A stretch of DNA of 64,000 nt from Datnioides undecimradiatus (GCA_008933995.1 WARS01000012.1:5580001-5644000); one strand, 5' to 3'. Positions 21,533 to 35,120 are shown, counted from the stretch's first letter. The notes: a model not told the origin generated them from the sequence alone. Numbers and translations are program-made.

Positions 21533-24500
21533 GAAGGCATACATGCAATGAGTTGAAGTGAAGGACACAGATAGAATCCAACCAGCTGAAATCAGGGGGT
21601 TTGTGAACAAAAATGTCGTGCCAGAAAGCATGAAGTACAAGGCTTAGTGTTTATGAGCCAAATGTTTAAGTTTCCCCACAGTTGATTTTCAATTTTAAAG
21701 GGCAGTGTTCACGAATCTACAGCTAGAAACTGCGTAATAACATGTGGTAACCCAGGAGAGGATGTTTTCACTGGTGTGTGTTCATGTGTCTTCCTCTTGG
21801 ATGATCAGGAAACAGGGTCATTTCAGTTGAATTAAATATCAAACAGGCGTCCCAGTATCCCTCAAAATGCAGGCTTATGTCCAGACCAGATGGACAGCCC
21901 TCTTTCCTCCCTCCCTCGTCTTCTTGCCCTTGAGTGATGTGCTTAACCCCCATTTACTGAAGTCAGTCTGAGAACAGTGCGAAGCTGAAGTTACCAAGCA
22001 CCTCAGAGGAGTTTTTTTAAACTGCCAACAAAGGAAATAAAAGCACATTAAAGGGCTTGCACAATATTATAAACTTGTTGCTGTTATGAACAGGCATCAG
22101 CTCATTACAATAAAACATACACAGCCTAGAGTCAGTGTGAAGTACTCACTCCAAATTCTATCCAAAACCACAAACACACGCGCTAACACACAGTCTGCAT
22201 TAGAGCTTGTTTTAAAAAAGAATAACAAAACCGTACTTCTCTGAGTTTTCTGCATCAACTCTTTACCCACTAGCTACATTATGAATGTTCAGTAAAACGC
22301 ACACACAAAGGTAAAGACTATGCGCATACACACTGCATGCTCAGTTGCACAGAACTGCCATCTGTGAGCGTGTGTGCGTTTCATACTCAACATGTGCATC
22401 AGTGAGGCTGTGATTTAAATAGAGGTACACCTGTGTAGTAGACCTGAGAGTTATCATCTGGTGCATGGTGAATACACAGCACCCAAAAAACATCCCATGT
22501 ACAGCTGTTGTGTTCACTGTTGCTGGTTGGCATGTAAACTGACATGAAGAGCGACAAGTTCAGTGACCATCCAGTGTGTTAGGTAATTCACAACTCAAAC
22601 ACAATATAATATAAACCATAAAAAGAGGATTTTTTTTCTTTGTAAATTTAAGGAAAACATAAGCTCTCAAATGTTAATATTGAGCAATATGAGAACTTGT
22701 CATCAAAACTGTGATTCTCATAAAAACAGCTCTTCTGCTTCCAAATTTGCAACAAATAACATTAAAAGTCAGACCTCAACCATTTGGCTACCATTTAAGA
22801 TATTGCAGAAGTTATTTATTTCAAAGCACTGGCATTGATTCTGCTAGTAGTTCTGCAACATTTGCCTTTTATGTCCATGATTAAAATTGTGTTATTTGGA
22901 AACACAGCATTGGTGGTGTTGGAGCAGCCTTCAGTAACTGCATCAGTGACTCTCTGCTCTTGTGTAAATAAGTGAAATAAGTGGCCTGAGCATGGAGAAA
23001 CGCATAACGCGAGCTGCACAGTTGCATGCGATCTGTGAGCACAACCACAGCTGTGTCACACCAACTTTGACGGTGCAAGTGGATTTGCTTGCAGCCACAA
23101 AATAGCCACACGAGCTATTGGCAAGTCCACCACTGCAAACATTTTCCTCTAGTTTTCACCCATTTGTTTCAAAGTTTCTTGGTGTGCACATTTGATTGTA
23201 TTTCCCCATGTTAAAATTTAATGATATCAGTGGTGTATGTCTGCCTGTGGCTCTCCCATTCACTCTAGTCCCAATCTTTGAACACTAACAACTGTAAGAA
23301 ATGTGGGACTAAACAATACAATGTGTTGGTGTGATACTCTAATGATCTCTAACGATCCACTGCTCATACAGAGAGCACGGTAAAACAGGCCCTGTCTCAT
23401 GGTTAATGTTAATATTAGCAGACTGTGAAACAACAATGCTGCAGGTGTAGCCAGCAGTGGCTGGAAGGAGCTCCTGCCCACAGCCCGGCATGCGGCACTC
23501 AGCATAAGTACTGTTTTGTTGTTGTTGTTGTTTTTTTTTTTTATCAAATTCACCAAAATCAAAATAAAAAATATTCATGTCATGCAGTGAAGTGGAGCAA
23601 TTTTAACACTGTCATGCACCATCAGTGTGGTTCCTTTTGAGCTGCTGGTTTGTTTTGACAATAGCTTAATTTCACAAGTTCTTCCTTTTTTACAGAATGT
23701 AATGTTGTCGTACACCCAAACTTTTGTGCATTCAATACTGAAGAAAACAACAATTGTTAAAGCAAAAGTAGTTTCCATTTGAGAAAAGAGTAATGTCCTG
23801 AAATGCCTCCTGCACTGTCGGTGGGGAAAATGACATCCCTTCTTTTTCGGCAAAGATATCTCCCTGTTTGTTTGCTGAATGTGTAAATTGGGAGAATAAA
23901 GCACTTTCTCTTTGATACTAGCGACCTGACACTGGGCCCTGACATTTACTGATGAAACTAGAAATATAAAACATGTTCTTACTCCACTGTGGCTATGGCA
24001 AGAATACAGTATCTTAACATCTGTACACTATCAATCAAGTCAATAGGTGCGTTGTGCATTATAATTTGCTGTATTTAAAGTGTTTTATAATTGTTTCATC
24101 ATTCTCAGACACAGGTCCGTCGCACTCTTTGTCTGCTTTTGTATTGCCACTAATAAGTTAGCATCTTCCAACTGTTGCACTGAAAAGCTGAGATTCTGAT
24201 GCAATAACTCAATAAATATTTTGGCAGTTTCACAGTCCTACTGGATGAGTCATGATTTACATCCAGTTACAATATCCTAGTATCAATGCAGGAAGTAGCA
24301 TTATGCAGCAAAGCAGAAAGTTTTTGTTTAATCTTTCTGAATTTCTTGCAGGACATTTATTTCATCCCCTTTCAGACCTGCAGTTAATAGCAGCTTATCA
24401 TAAACAGTAACCATGATTTTTCCAAAGCTTAACCATACCTTAATATACATGCAAGGTCTGTTCAAGGTTTTATGATCTAACAATATGTTCAGACTCATTA

Positions 24501-24824
24501 TTTTATTGTGTTTCAAGTACAGAAAATGCATTTTAAGTCACCTCAGCTAAAAATGAAGAGCAGCTGTTAAACAGAAGTAGGCATGGAAGCGGACATTGAA
24601 TTCATGCCACATGCCACAACATGCATCTGCACTTAAAATAGTCCAAACCAGTAAAAAGATGAACATGGGAACAGAGGCTTGGTGTATGGTATATTGGTGA
24701 GTGTTATCTCTTCAACCCCAGGTGGACAGCCTTTTCAAGCAAGTTTCAGAAAATGTGATTCTGCATCTGTCAGTGTTTTATTTATTTATTTATTTAGTTC
24801 CTTATTGTTGTTTAAGTTTGTAGG

Positions 24825-24941
24825 CTAATCTATGGGAGAGTTTGTGGTTAAAGGCCATTTCTGCAAAGGTGCATCGTCAGTGGTGTCATTGTTTCTGTCA
24901 CATCGCAAGAGAATTCGATGGTCGTCATCATCACTTTTGCC
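24825..24941 (-). CDS. Candidate terminal coding exon of an unrecognised gene
   Basis: After the acceptor ctctgtttcctccag an open frame of 38 codons ends in TAG at 24827-24825. The peptide starts 'GKSDDDDHRILLRC' and ends 'KWPLTTNSPID'; it is hydrophilic and acidic. About 30-50 nt past the stop the minus strand has four overlapping AATAAA signals (24778-24795), which suits a 3' end. Together with 25376-25351 and 36995-36942 it forms one frame. I recognise no protein family, and a chance alignment of splice-like motifs cannot be excluded. Confidence 0.28.
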   Translation of the reverse strand, partial: GKSDDDDHRILLRCDRNNDTTDDAPLQKWPLTTNSPID

Positions 24942-25350
24942 CTGGAGGAAACAGAGTTTAGCCAAAGGGGACAAGGAAACAGACACTCTCGCACAAAGCA
25001 CGATCACCACAGAATGAATTTACTGTACAAAGACCTCCACACACACAGTTGCATTCATACACACACCAACACCAGACCACAAGCCATATTTTTGTGTTGC
25101 CCAAAGGGACATCAAAGTGATTTTTTCCCCAGCTATTACACCTACTCTGACACCTGGAACTCTTCTTGCACAGCTCTCTGTCTTCTCCCTTATCTTGGCT
25201 CTTTCCCGTCTTTGACTTTCTACTTCTTGAGATTTACTGAGCCTCTCAATTTTTCCTGCCTAGCTCTTGCTCTCTCTCTCTTTTCCTTACCAGCATTTCG
25301 CTCTTTGTCCTCTAATGTAGCTGGGTGGCACTGTCACTGAGGTCTTCTAC

Positions 25351-25376
25351 CTGAATGGCTCCAGTGACGTTGGACC
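25351..25376 (-). other. Candidate 26-nt micro-exon of the same unrecognised gene
   Basis: A long pyrimidine tract ('ctcttttctttttctctcc') and gtgctgtcag precede it, one of the strongest acceptors in the window. The donor TTCAG|GTAGAA is weaker. It enters in phase 1 and exits in phase 0, encoding 'SNVTGAIQ' with an N-glycosylation-type NVT. Confidence 0.22.
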
Positions 25377-26754
25377 CTGACAGCACAAAGGAGAGAAAAA
25401 GAAAAGAGATTCAGGCTTTTTCATATCGTTTTATTCTGTTTTTCCACTCGTTTTCACTCCGTATAAAAAAATACCTTTCTTGTGCTCTCCATGCATATCC
25501 TCAACAGCTTCCTATCACCATGTCTCACTCTCTTCCTCCCGCCTCCTCTCCTCTCTTTTTAGTACCACAGAGGAGGTTGTGCTATTAGCCTGCCGGTCAC
25601 TCAACCTGCTCATGGCATGGACACACATGGCTGCTTACCTTGTATTAAGAGTACACTGACAGTCAATCAGCTGCACGCACAGCCAGTCCCTCCCTCAGAT
25701 ACTTTGTTGTTTAGTCAGTCAGCCAGCCCGTCTATCAGTTAGCTGCTCTGTCAGATGGTCATTCAACCAATCACACAAAGTATCCGTCATGTCCATCAGT
25801 GTGACAGACAGTTTGAGTCAAGCGGGGTTTCAGTCCATTAGTGAGGCAGTTAGACAGCAAACGCTAAACAGTGATGCTACTAATTAGTTACTCACTCAGT
25901 TGTGTAGTTACAGTTCGTTTAAAACAAAAGACACTTTAGCACTGGTTCTATTTTTAAACAGCATTAAAACTGATATTTTAGTTCATGTAGCTAAAAGTCT
26001 GACATTATGAGATGAGTACTGCACATAAAAGGTAATAGAAAGACATATAAATTAATACAAAAAACACAAATGTGATCTGAACTACATCTGAATTTTTGAA
26101 GCAAACTTTTAGATGATGACTTACTTCAGTTGTGGGTCACAGCAAACGTGAAACTTTCAAACTGGGAAATGTTTAGGGAACATCAATAAATTGTCATAAA
26201 AATGACCAATAGCTAACTTATTTTTTTGTTACAGTAATAACAATTGGATGGACCGACATGGACTGAAATAGAAATTCAGTCTCTGTGCAACATTTGCACA
26301 GAGAACTGATTTACAGATACTTCTCACCCACTTCACTTTCACCTAGTCCTCCACCTATTACACATTACACAAACTTTCTATTTCTAAATAAAAAGAGAGA
26401 GAGAGAGATGAGGAAATATGAGGGCTATCTGCAAATAACTACTACTAACTACTGAGGTTAACAAGATACAGATGGACATATTAGCTTTGCATTGCACCGC
26501 TCGTGTTGGGAGACTAAGGACTATGTAAGGAGTAGTAGCAGAGGATGAAAGGAAACATGCATTTACCGTTACGAGAACACCTAAGAAGATACAAAACCTG
26601 AAAAGCTTCTCAAAATTGTTCATAACAAAGCCCAGTCTCATTATCCAGCCTTTTTTCCCCAATACTTTATTTAGCCAAAAACCACTAGAGCACTTTTTTC
26701 AATGCCACCCATTTCACCCTCATTCAATTACACAAAGTGACTCCAGGGAGCTGC

Positions 26755-26900
26755 TCGATACAGCTACAGTGCAGCTCAGCTGGAGCAGGTGGGGTTAAGT
26801 GCTTTTGTCAAGGGCACCACCACAGAGGTCTGCTGGAGATGAGGGAGAGTGTTACGCAAACACTTCCACCAGCTCAGAGCTGGGGGGGGGGCACTAACAG
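26755..26900 (+). repeat. Possible degenerate copy of the same dispersed repeat
   Basis: 'ggttaagtgcttttgtcaag' followed by 'ggcaccaccacagaggtctg' and 'ccagctcagagctgggg' resembles the 'gctcaagggcacc' part of the family at 42.5 kb. A G9 run follows at about 26882. Confidence 0.4.
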
Positions 26901-28019
26901 TCACAAGCCAACATCTTCGCTCTTAGATCACTGCAACTTTAGAGCCAAAGAAATTTCACAGATTTGTTTCAAAACTCATTTTAGGATTAAAACATATATG
27001 TAAAATTTCCAAAAAAAGGTGCAAATAAGCCACGTTACACTGATCCTGTTTGGTGCTTCTTTTGATGTTTTAAGTAACCTTCGTTGATAAATCAGTAAAA
27101 GTTCAGTTAATAAATTCACAACGTGCCAAGCAAGATCAGAGAGAGCTATATTTGAAATGAAATGTCCTTTTTAATTTGCAACATGGAATCCCAGGAACCA
27201 GATGATTAGCCAAGCTGTTAATCATCTTCCTCGAGGCGGCAACAATATTATTTTTTACTCAAGTCTTAAAAAAGTGATTAGGGGACTCCTTCATTTTTTA
27301 TCTCTCTGGATTTGACAATGCAGCACCAAATGTAACATTCTGTTCATTTCCTGAATTTTAAGATGTTTTCATGGTGACAGATGAGATGTCATTGCTTTTA
27401 AAGCATGGTTTTATAGGTCCCACCTACATAATATAGGTACTGTAACTGTCATTTAAAATAGCCTGTTTCACTTGTCATGCATGAAGACCCAAAATTATTT
27501 TTCAGGTGTCTGCCTTCCCATTATCTTATCTCCATCCCTTCCCAATGTCAGTGTAATGATCACCCTGTCTGATCTCAACCCAATTTCAATTAATGGTTAG
27601 TGAGACTTAAATTATGCCATGTTTTCTTCAAATAATTCACAAAATGTAATTATCACTGATTTCTTTTTTTTCTCTCTCTCTTTTTGCAGTAGAAGGTCTG
27701 TTGTGAGTAAAGCCAAAGAGGCATGCCATTTTCATGTCACATGAAGGTCACTTTAACACAAAGCGAGTGGAATTCACTGTCAGGGTAATTACATTTAGTT
27801 AGAATTAGCACAGAGAAGCTGAGAATCACACTCCCCACCCTACCTAAAAAACCCAGTTCACAAAAAACTAACCAAGCCCTGAGCTGAAAGTAACTAAACC
27901 ATGACAGGTGTAAATATTAGACATCTGCAGAATGAGATCATGCCTATTCTACAAACATCATTTTTCTCATGTTTCATACACAATACAATATTAACATTTG
28001 AGAATATTTCCATCTATTT

Positions 28020-28435
28020 GTGACCCGTAGTCATGCTAATGGATACAGCTATAGGGATATCAATGTTGGTCCCCTGACTTGTCCTCTCACACCAGGAGCA
28101 GGTCAGGTCAAGTTTTTTACATAACCTGAGAATGATCTCAACATCTTGGAGTGGCTAAGAATTTGGTTTTCCTCTACAGGCACCATGAGCTTAACAAGTG
28201 ATTTTGACTTTGTGCATATATAAATTAGTAAATTATTGCATGCTCACACATAAAAAAACTAAGGTGGTGAACAAGACAAACATCATACCTGCTAAACAAC
28301 AGCATGCTGGCATTGTTATTGTGATCATTTCAGAAAGCCATCCTTAGCATTTTGTTTAAAGCACTGCTTTGTTGAAGTACAGCATCACAGAAGCACCAAC
28401 ATGGCTGCAGAGTCTTGGGCTTGTTTTAAAGTTCA
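28020..28435 (-). repeat. Dispersed fish repeat, same family, minus orientation
   Basis: The right part reads 'ggtggtgaacaagacaaacatcatacctgctaaacaacagcatgctggcattgt' in pieces, and ends in 'aagtacagcatcacagaagc' and 'catggctgcagagtcttg', all diagnostic of the family. The left part ('gggatatcaatgttggtcccctgac') is more diverged. Boundaries are approximate. Confidence 0.6.
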
Positions 28436-30238
28436 CAAGATGCGAATCATCCTTAAATAACCTCTCATCTTCTAATCTGCAATTTGCCATATTTCTTGTA
28501 GCAGCAGCTTGTGGTTTGTTTTTTTTTACTTGTCAGACAGTTTTGATATCAGACAAAAATCTAACATGTTTATTGCAGAACAGAACTAAGGATTAAAACA
28601 CTGAAATCCATTATTTAAAAAGGGATTATTTTAGGATACAGACATCAGTTTGCAATGTCAGTGTGTTTCTGCCTTGTGTGGGTAGTTTAAGCTTCAAGGC
28701 TTAACTTCTTAATATAGAGTATATAGCTTGAGGTTTTTTTTACTAGAGAATTTCTTTGTACAAGAGCACTGAGGGCAAGTATGCACAAAATATTTCCACT
28801 GGAGTCTCTTCTGAAACTAAATTGTTTGAAAGCCTCTCTAGTCCTATCATACATGTAATGTGATATGGGCTCCCAAAGTCCTTCCCCATATATATGAGTT
28901 TTCCCAAGTGACTTGAGTCATTACCAAACACGTCACTCCAAAGATAAGAACCCAATCCCAATAAGAATCCAATAAAACTTGAAGGCTTTACAGACCTTTG
29001 CCTGAGAATTCCTCTAAGCTACGAACACAAGGTATGTACACTGACATTTAAAATTTATTATGGAGACTCTTGGCAAATCACTGTGTTCAGAGTGAGTAGT
29101 ACAACTGAAACAGCTCCAAGATGAAAAAAATATATGAATAAAAGTTGATTATGAACTTGAAAAGAGTGCATCCCCAAGAGTAGACACAAACTTTCGGTGG
29201 CTGGGATGTTTTACAAGTAAAAAACAGGCCTGAAATGTCATCTCTAAAATCAGATACTAATTGCAAAAATAAAACCTAACAAAAGTAAAACACTCCCAAG
29301 AGAAAAAATAACAGACTGTTTATGGTGGCGTGCTTATACAAATTAGGATAAAAGTGTTAATCAAGTGACAGAACTGAAGCTCTGTTTAACTACCAACCTA
29401 AAAATATCTTCATTAGAAGCAGAACATCTGTGAAAGAGGTTTAAAAAATACCTTGATTGTGTATTCCCCAGAGGAAAAAAAACCCGACTGGAAGGTTCAA
29501 GGATCTAGGACAAAACATTCAAAGAAGAAACACGTGAATGTGAGTTTGTCATGACACCAAAAATAAAATCTTTTAGAAGACGAAACATGGAGAGCGTTTT
29601 TTCTGAGGGATTGTGTCTTCTGAGATTTTTTTTTATTCAGCCTTATCTTTAGGACATTACTATACACTTTTAAATATTAGAAACAAACTTCTATGAATAA
29701 ATACATAATTATATGATAAATGAGCTGGGGCTGCAGAAAAAGAGAAAATAACTGAGGGGACACTTTTGTATTAATGTAAGTCAGCATACTGATTAAATGA
29801 GGAAAGTCTATTAATGAGTGAGCAGCTCATTCTAGTACACTGTAGTGCATTTCAGTGCCAGAATCTTAAGTGTTCGGTGATTCAAAGGTTTGTGTGAAAT
29901 TTAAATTTAAACATCACATTTTGACTTTTTTTAAAATGCATGAACCAATCTTAAGCTGCTACAGAAGATTGAGATTTCATGCAGAGTTCAAAACATGGCA
30001 ATTAAGTTAAAAATGGAATAATTTCACTGTTAATGTATAAGATGTAATTAAGAGATTCACATTATTAGGATCTGAAATACATATTCAGCATTAAAACAAC
30101 ATGTCATTGTGTGACACTATCACCAGCTCAAAGGCTTGAAAAATATATGTATAGATTTTGATTGACTTTGTAAAGGTCATGTGATTAAGAAGGTAATGGG
30201 AAGATAGCTGTAGTTATGGCCTGTCAAATGTGCAGATT

Positions 30239-30320
30239 ACACACACACACACACACACACAATCTGTGAATCATAGGCAAAGTCATTTAAATGTGCTTTA
30301 ACCCCTTACACTTTATTAGA

Positions 30321-30377
<57 letters not shown>
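30239..30377. repeat. Inverted pair of microsatellites, (AC)11 and (GT)26
   Basis: (AC)11 occupies 30239-30260 and a pure (GT)26 run occupies 30325-30377. The arms are complementary, so either strand could fold into a stem of about 22 bp across a 64-nt loop. The (GT)n run is the longest perfect one in the window and is likely polymorphic. Confidence 0.9.
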
Positions 30378-30380
<3 letters not shown>

Positions 30381-31147
30381 AAAAACCATAATTCATTATT
30401 ATCTACCTCACACAGACAGTGACCTCTTAGCTTCAGAAAAAAATAAGTCATGGACAGAGAATGTGTGTGTGTGTCTACATGCCTTGAGAAAAAAATGATG
30501 AATGAGTGTGTGTGTATGCAAGTATTTAGCTAGAAGCTAGAATGAGGTTAAATATATTCTGAAGATATACAGACAGAGAGACAGACATAAAAACTGCGTT
30601 TGCAACAGAATGTGTGTGCAGACGTGTGTGTGTGTGTGTGTGTGTAATCTGCGTTTGTGTGAAGATAAGAGTGACTAATGTCTGTCTCTGGTGCAGAAGC
30701 AGAGGATGTTACCGAAGGGTTTAATTAGCTGTCACATGCAGCCAATAGAGGGGAAACACAATACTGAACACACCCACTACAGTGTGTGTGTGTGAATGAG
30801 AGAAAAAGGATGTGTGTATTCATATGTACATGTTCAATAATGACGCACAAAGAGAGACGTGAGTCTGAATAACTGTGTATGTATGTGTGTATGTACGTAC
30901 AAGGATGTCAGTGCTTTGTGGATATCTCTGTATATATATGTGTGTATGTTAGTGACTGCCATGTGTGGCTGGTGTTTACTTTGAGGACGAGTGAGCAAAG
31001 ATAAGAGAACATTTGCCCGTAGCCCATTTAGCTGGCGGCGAATTACAAAGTAAAGTGACAAAGACAGCAGAGAGTTAAATGACCAGAGAAGTTAGATAGC
31101 CTCTCAATGGCTAAGAGAGCGTCTCACATTTTTACAAGCAGCTTTGC

Positions 31148-31171
31148 TTTTTTTTTTTTTTTTTTTTTTTT
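31148..31171 (+). repeat. T24 homopolymer
   Basis: Twenty-four consecutive T. No retrotransposon body is recognisable beside it that would make this a reversed poly(A) tail. Confidence 0.9.
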
Positions 31172-31209
31172 ACATAGACACTTAAAAAACATTTTCTTCT
31201 GAACCTAAC

Positions 31210-31720
31210 CTCATATAAATCCACTTTAGCTATCATAGCATCAGCTATATGAGTGGCAGTGTCAGTCAGTCCAGCACTCAGACTGAACAGCTAGTCAACT
31301 ACTCAATGGATTACCATCCAGCTTTGTACAGATAATGGTCCCCCGAGGATGAATCCTGCAGACTTTGGTGATCCCCTGACTTTTTGTCCCAAAGCTGCCA
31401 TGATGTTGACATTCGTGAGAAATGTGTTCAAGACTACTGGATGGATTGTGATAAATTTACAGGTATTTCTGTGCCTTACTGGTTGATTGTGATAGATTTG
31501 GTGATCCCAAATATTTGTTTAATGAATCAAATATCTGCAAAAATAATTTGATGAGTTACATTAAACCAGCTAAACATCACCATGTTTGTGTTTCCATACC
31601 AAGAAAATTTAGCATGCCGACATTCAGCTCAAAGCACAGCATCACACAGCAGCCAGTATGGCTGTCAACTATTGAGCCTTCTTTTTTAATTACAGGACAC
31701 AGTTTGGCCGAATGAGTGAT
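31210..31720 (-). repeat. Dispersed fish repeat, 'gctaacatgctaac' family, minus orientation
   Basis: Signature phrases include 'tggtcccccgaggatgaatcc', 'ttggtgatcccctgactttt', 'atggattgtgataaattt' and the end 'agctcaaagcacagcatcacac'. These are the reverse complement of the same family as at 46.3 kb. It is the longest copy in the window. The overlapping plus-strand open frame is coincidental. Confidence 0.7.
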
Positions 31721-32629
31721 TAACCTTCAAATTATTATCAGACATTTCATATCATTTTTATATTTATCTATGCCTCCTTTTATCATGAACACAAACTCCC
31801 GTTTTAACAGAATAATCATGCTGCAGTCATGCTTAATGTAATTCTGCCTAGTAAACCATCTGTTTTATTCACATTAATAATCACAAACTTATTTTAGACA
31901 TTGTTTTGACTAATGTTGTTCCCTACCACAAATCATGTTTTATTAATGTATCATACTACTGTACTTTACTAATTTATTTTATATATTTTGTCAGCACCTA
32001 CATTTTTACATGTTTATGAGGAAAACAAAAAAGGCTGTAGAAATCAATGTAACAGTGCAGAAAATTAAGCCATTTAGTGGATCTCTGACACTTCCACATC
32101 CACTTCTGGACATAGACATTTTTGTGAAACAAACAGAGATAATAGCTTCACATCTAAAAGATACTACTGCATAAGCATCTGCAATATCCTCTCATGTGTC
32201 CACAAATTACTGGACCAAGCTACTTCACTTTATTGACGTGCTACTGTGATACTGATGCAGATTTAGCAATCAGACACAGATGTTCTAATTAAACCTACTT
32301 CAAGAGTTTTACCTCGTCTATAGTGTTTGCATACCATATGTTTCCATTTCCAAGAAACAGAAAGTTTAGATGTAATCAGAGGACAGCCGTGATCCCTTGA
32401 CTGATTTCAGCTGCTGAGTCAATTTCCTCCATTAAAGAAACATGCAAAGGAAGGTCTGGTGAAACTCCATAAAGTAAATAACATTCATTTCATCCGTGTC
32501 ACCCTTATAGACAGCTTAGAATGATTTCTTAAACTTTTATGACATGAACCCAAGGACATCTGTCCTGATTTTGCTACATACTCCCAAACTCTGAAATTGC
32601 TTCAAATATCATCTACTGTAAGGTCAGCA

Positions 32630-32890
32630 TTAGTCTTCAGCCTCAAACTTGAAATGACCAGAAGAGTTCTGCCTGGGGATCGTTGTCTGGGCACCAGTCC
32701 AAACTGTGCCTTAAATGTGATCAATAACTTTTTAAAATAAATCCTAAACTCCAAGTGGCAGCCCACTGAAGTTGAACTAAAATGAATATAATATGATGTG
32801 TCCTCTTCATCAGAAGTCCAACTGCAGCATTTTGGACTAACTTTGCTGGGCTTGGCATAGAGGGTCTACAGTACTGAAACACTTGTTCAG
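32630..32890. repeat. Dispersed fish repeat ('tggcagccagtgaag' type)
   Basis: 'gatcaataactttttaaaataaatcctaaactccaagtggcagccc' (in pieces), 'tgatgtgtcctcttcatcag' and 'ctgcagcattttggactaac' follow the order of a common fish repeat carrying 'tggcagccagtgaag...gctgctgcattttg'. The superfamily is not assigned. Confidence 0.5.
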
Positions 32891-34324
32891 ATGTTGTTCA
32901 CTTGTTCAAAATACAAAAATCGAATTACTCTCTTGCCTTAAAATCTAAGGTCCCACAGAGGACGACACATTATTTACAGACAATACGCCATTGAGCTTAT
33001 CAACTATATGTACTTGGGTCAATGATGTAAATGGATAAAAATAAACATTTATTGCCTTTCACTTATATTTCAGTTATATTTTGACACACACAATCTAGAT
33101 GTTTCTATAACGCCAATAATCTGAGAAATACACCCTCACTGTAAATGAATTTACTCTATTCACTTTATGGTCATAAGCAAGCGGTTGGTGGTTGCAGTCT
33201 GGACTGTACATGGCACAAGGATAAGTCTATCGGGAGGAGCCAGTTGTCTTTATCCGTGATTCACTTTAACATACATTTATATCTAACTTGTGTACGACTG
33301 ATGGCTCCATAGAATTTGCCTTTTCCCTTGATGATGGCTATAATTGTTTGTTTTGTTTTCTATTCTCACAAAGCCTTGTTCAGACTACCAAGCACAATCA
33401 ACATAATTATTAGCTTGAAAACTTTATTTTCCCGATGGTGTTGTACACAGAGGCTTTGGGCCATGCTAATTTTCGTCTTTTCACTGAGCTTTAATTAAGA
33501 CAACAAGGATTTAGCGTCCTCCAATGACATCACCCGGGGGACTAATTCTACCTCATTTGCTCCCCATAATTCTCAAACAAAATAAAACGGTCCAAGACTG
33601 TTCGGTTTCGAGATTAAAATAAATTGGGCGTAGCCTATTGAATATATTTTCAGAATAGTGGGGGGACACAAAACCCACATGCCAATTTGTGTTGTATGTT
33701 TATAAAACAAAATGTAACACAGCTGCATGATTAGGTGAAAACTTTTCAGCTCTTAAAAAAGTAAACATAACTATATTTTCAGATTGACAGTTGTGCTTTT
33801 TTCATTATGTAAAAGGTGTTGAATACATTTTGTAGACCCTTGGGTCATGGAGGATTCCACATGATGGCAGGAATACAGCTCACAGCCCTGCCTTTGATCA
33901 TAGCCTACACAACTTCAAAGACACAAGACGAGAATTTAATTTAACATTTAATGGAACATTTTTAGAAAGAGTATACAAGTCCTACATGAATTCACCTCAT
34001 ATTACCTTTCTTTTGGACCCAGAATACAAAAGCATGTTTTAGGTTTCATGGAAGCAAATTATCTGCCAATGACTGCAGATCTCTCTGGACTCTTATTATT
34101 AGTATTATTATTAAACCAATATTTTCAAGCCTTCTCCCAGACCTCTAAATCAATGCCCACATTTTTCAGTAATCCAAAAAGTTCTGGCATTGTGCTCTGA
34201 GTTTGGAAAAACAACACAAAGAGAGTCAGGGTCAGAAAAGTGTCATGTTCTATGGCCAAAAGCAGAAAAAAGAGATACACCCTAAAAAATAACAGCAGTA
34301 AAATGACAATCACTATCATCAGGC

Positions 34325-35120
34325 ATTAAACCAGTAAACCAGACATTAAACCAGTAACAGTTGAAGTGAACAACACTGACATTACAATGGCACCTGTCAG
34401 AAGGTGGGAAATATGAGTCAGCAACTGACCAGTCAGCTCTTAAAGTTGATGTGTTGTCAGCAGGAAAAAGGGGCAAGTTTTAAAAATTTAAGTGACTTTG
34501 ACAATGGCCAAGTTGTGATGAAAAGATGGATGCTTTCCAAAAATGGCCCAAGGAAAGACAGTAAACCGGCCACAGAATCAAGGGTGCCAAAGGTTCACTC
34601 ATGCACATGGGGAGCAAAGCCCGGCCTGACTGGATTTGTCCTAAAGAAGAGCTACCGTAGCACAAACTTGGATAGAGTTTGATGGAAGGGTGAACGCACA
34701 GTACATTTAGGCTTGGTATGGGATGGTGTAGCCACAGGGTAATCAGAGTGCCCATGCTGACCCCTGCCCACAGTCAAAAGTGCCTATAGTGGAAGAATAT
34801 TGTGTGGGCCTTTGGATCAGTAGTGGCCTCTTTCAGCAAGATAATGCACCCTGCCACACTACAAAAATTGTTACGGTATGGTTTAAGGAACATCACAAAG
34901 AGTTTAGGTCCTGACTTAGTCTTCAAAGTCTCTATATGTCAAACTGATTGTGCATATGTAGGATGTGTCACAGCAATAATGTTGAAGTGTGAAGGCAAAC
35001 AAAAACTAAACTTATCGGACTTGCAGGGTCTGCTGCTAACATTTTGGTACCAGCTACGACATGACACCTTCTTGGTGGACTCAGTTCACTGCTTCAGCAG
35101 CCACATCAAGCAATAACTAA
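34325..35120 (+). mobile_element. Decayed Tc1/mariner-type transposon with internal deletions
   Basis: The stretch matches my recollection of a teleost Tc1-like element. It has the 5' leader ('cagttgaagtgaacaacactga'-like wording), the transposase start with 'SDFDNGQVVM', then 'PMLTPxH', then 'LFQQDNAPCH' and finally 'LQGLLLTFWYQL' with the 3' part. The catalytic block between 'PMLTP' and 'LFQQDNA', including the first catalytic Asp region, is missing, and a helix-turn-helix segment after 'QVVM' is also gone. Stops and frameshifts break what remains. Terminal inverted repeats are not recognisable. This is a dead, non-autonomous relic; the boundaries are approximate. Confidence 0.82.

Larger units (their letters stand above)
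19000..24777. other. Non-coding stretch upstream of lrrc51
   Basis: Holds the LINE relic (20.6-20.84 kb), a (GT)n and (ACAG)n near 21.4-21.5 kb and a (GTT)n/T-run near 23.52 kb. A plus-strand exon-like frame at about 19899-19980 is discussed under rejected items. Nothing else is recognisable. Confidence 0.4.

Noticed and set aside
34125-34200. Minus-strand frame 'MPELFGLLKNVGIDLEVWEKA' after an acceptor-like ccaaactcag
   Set aside because: No polyadenylation signal or matching upstream exon was found, it adjoins the Tc1 relic, and no family fits. Probably chance.
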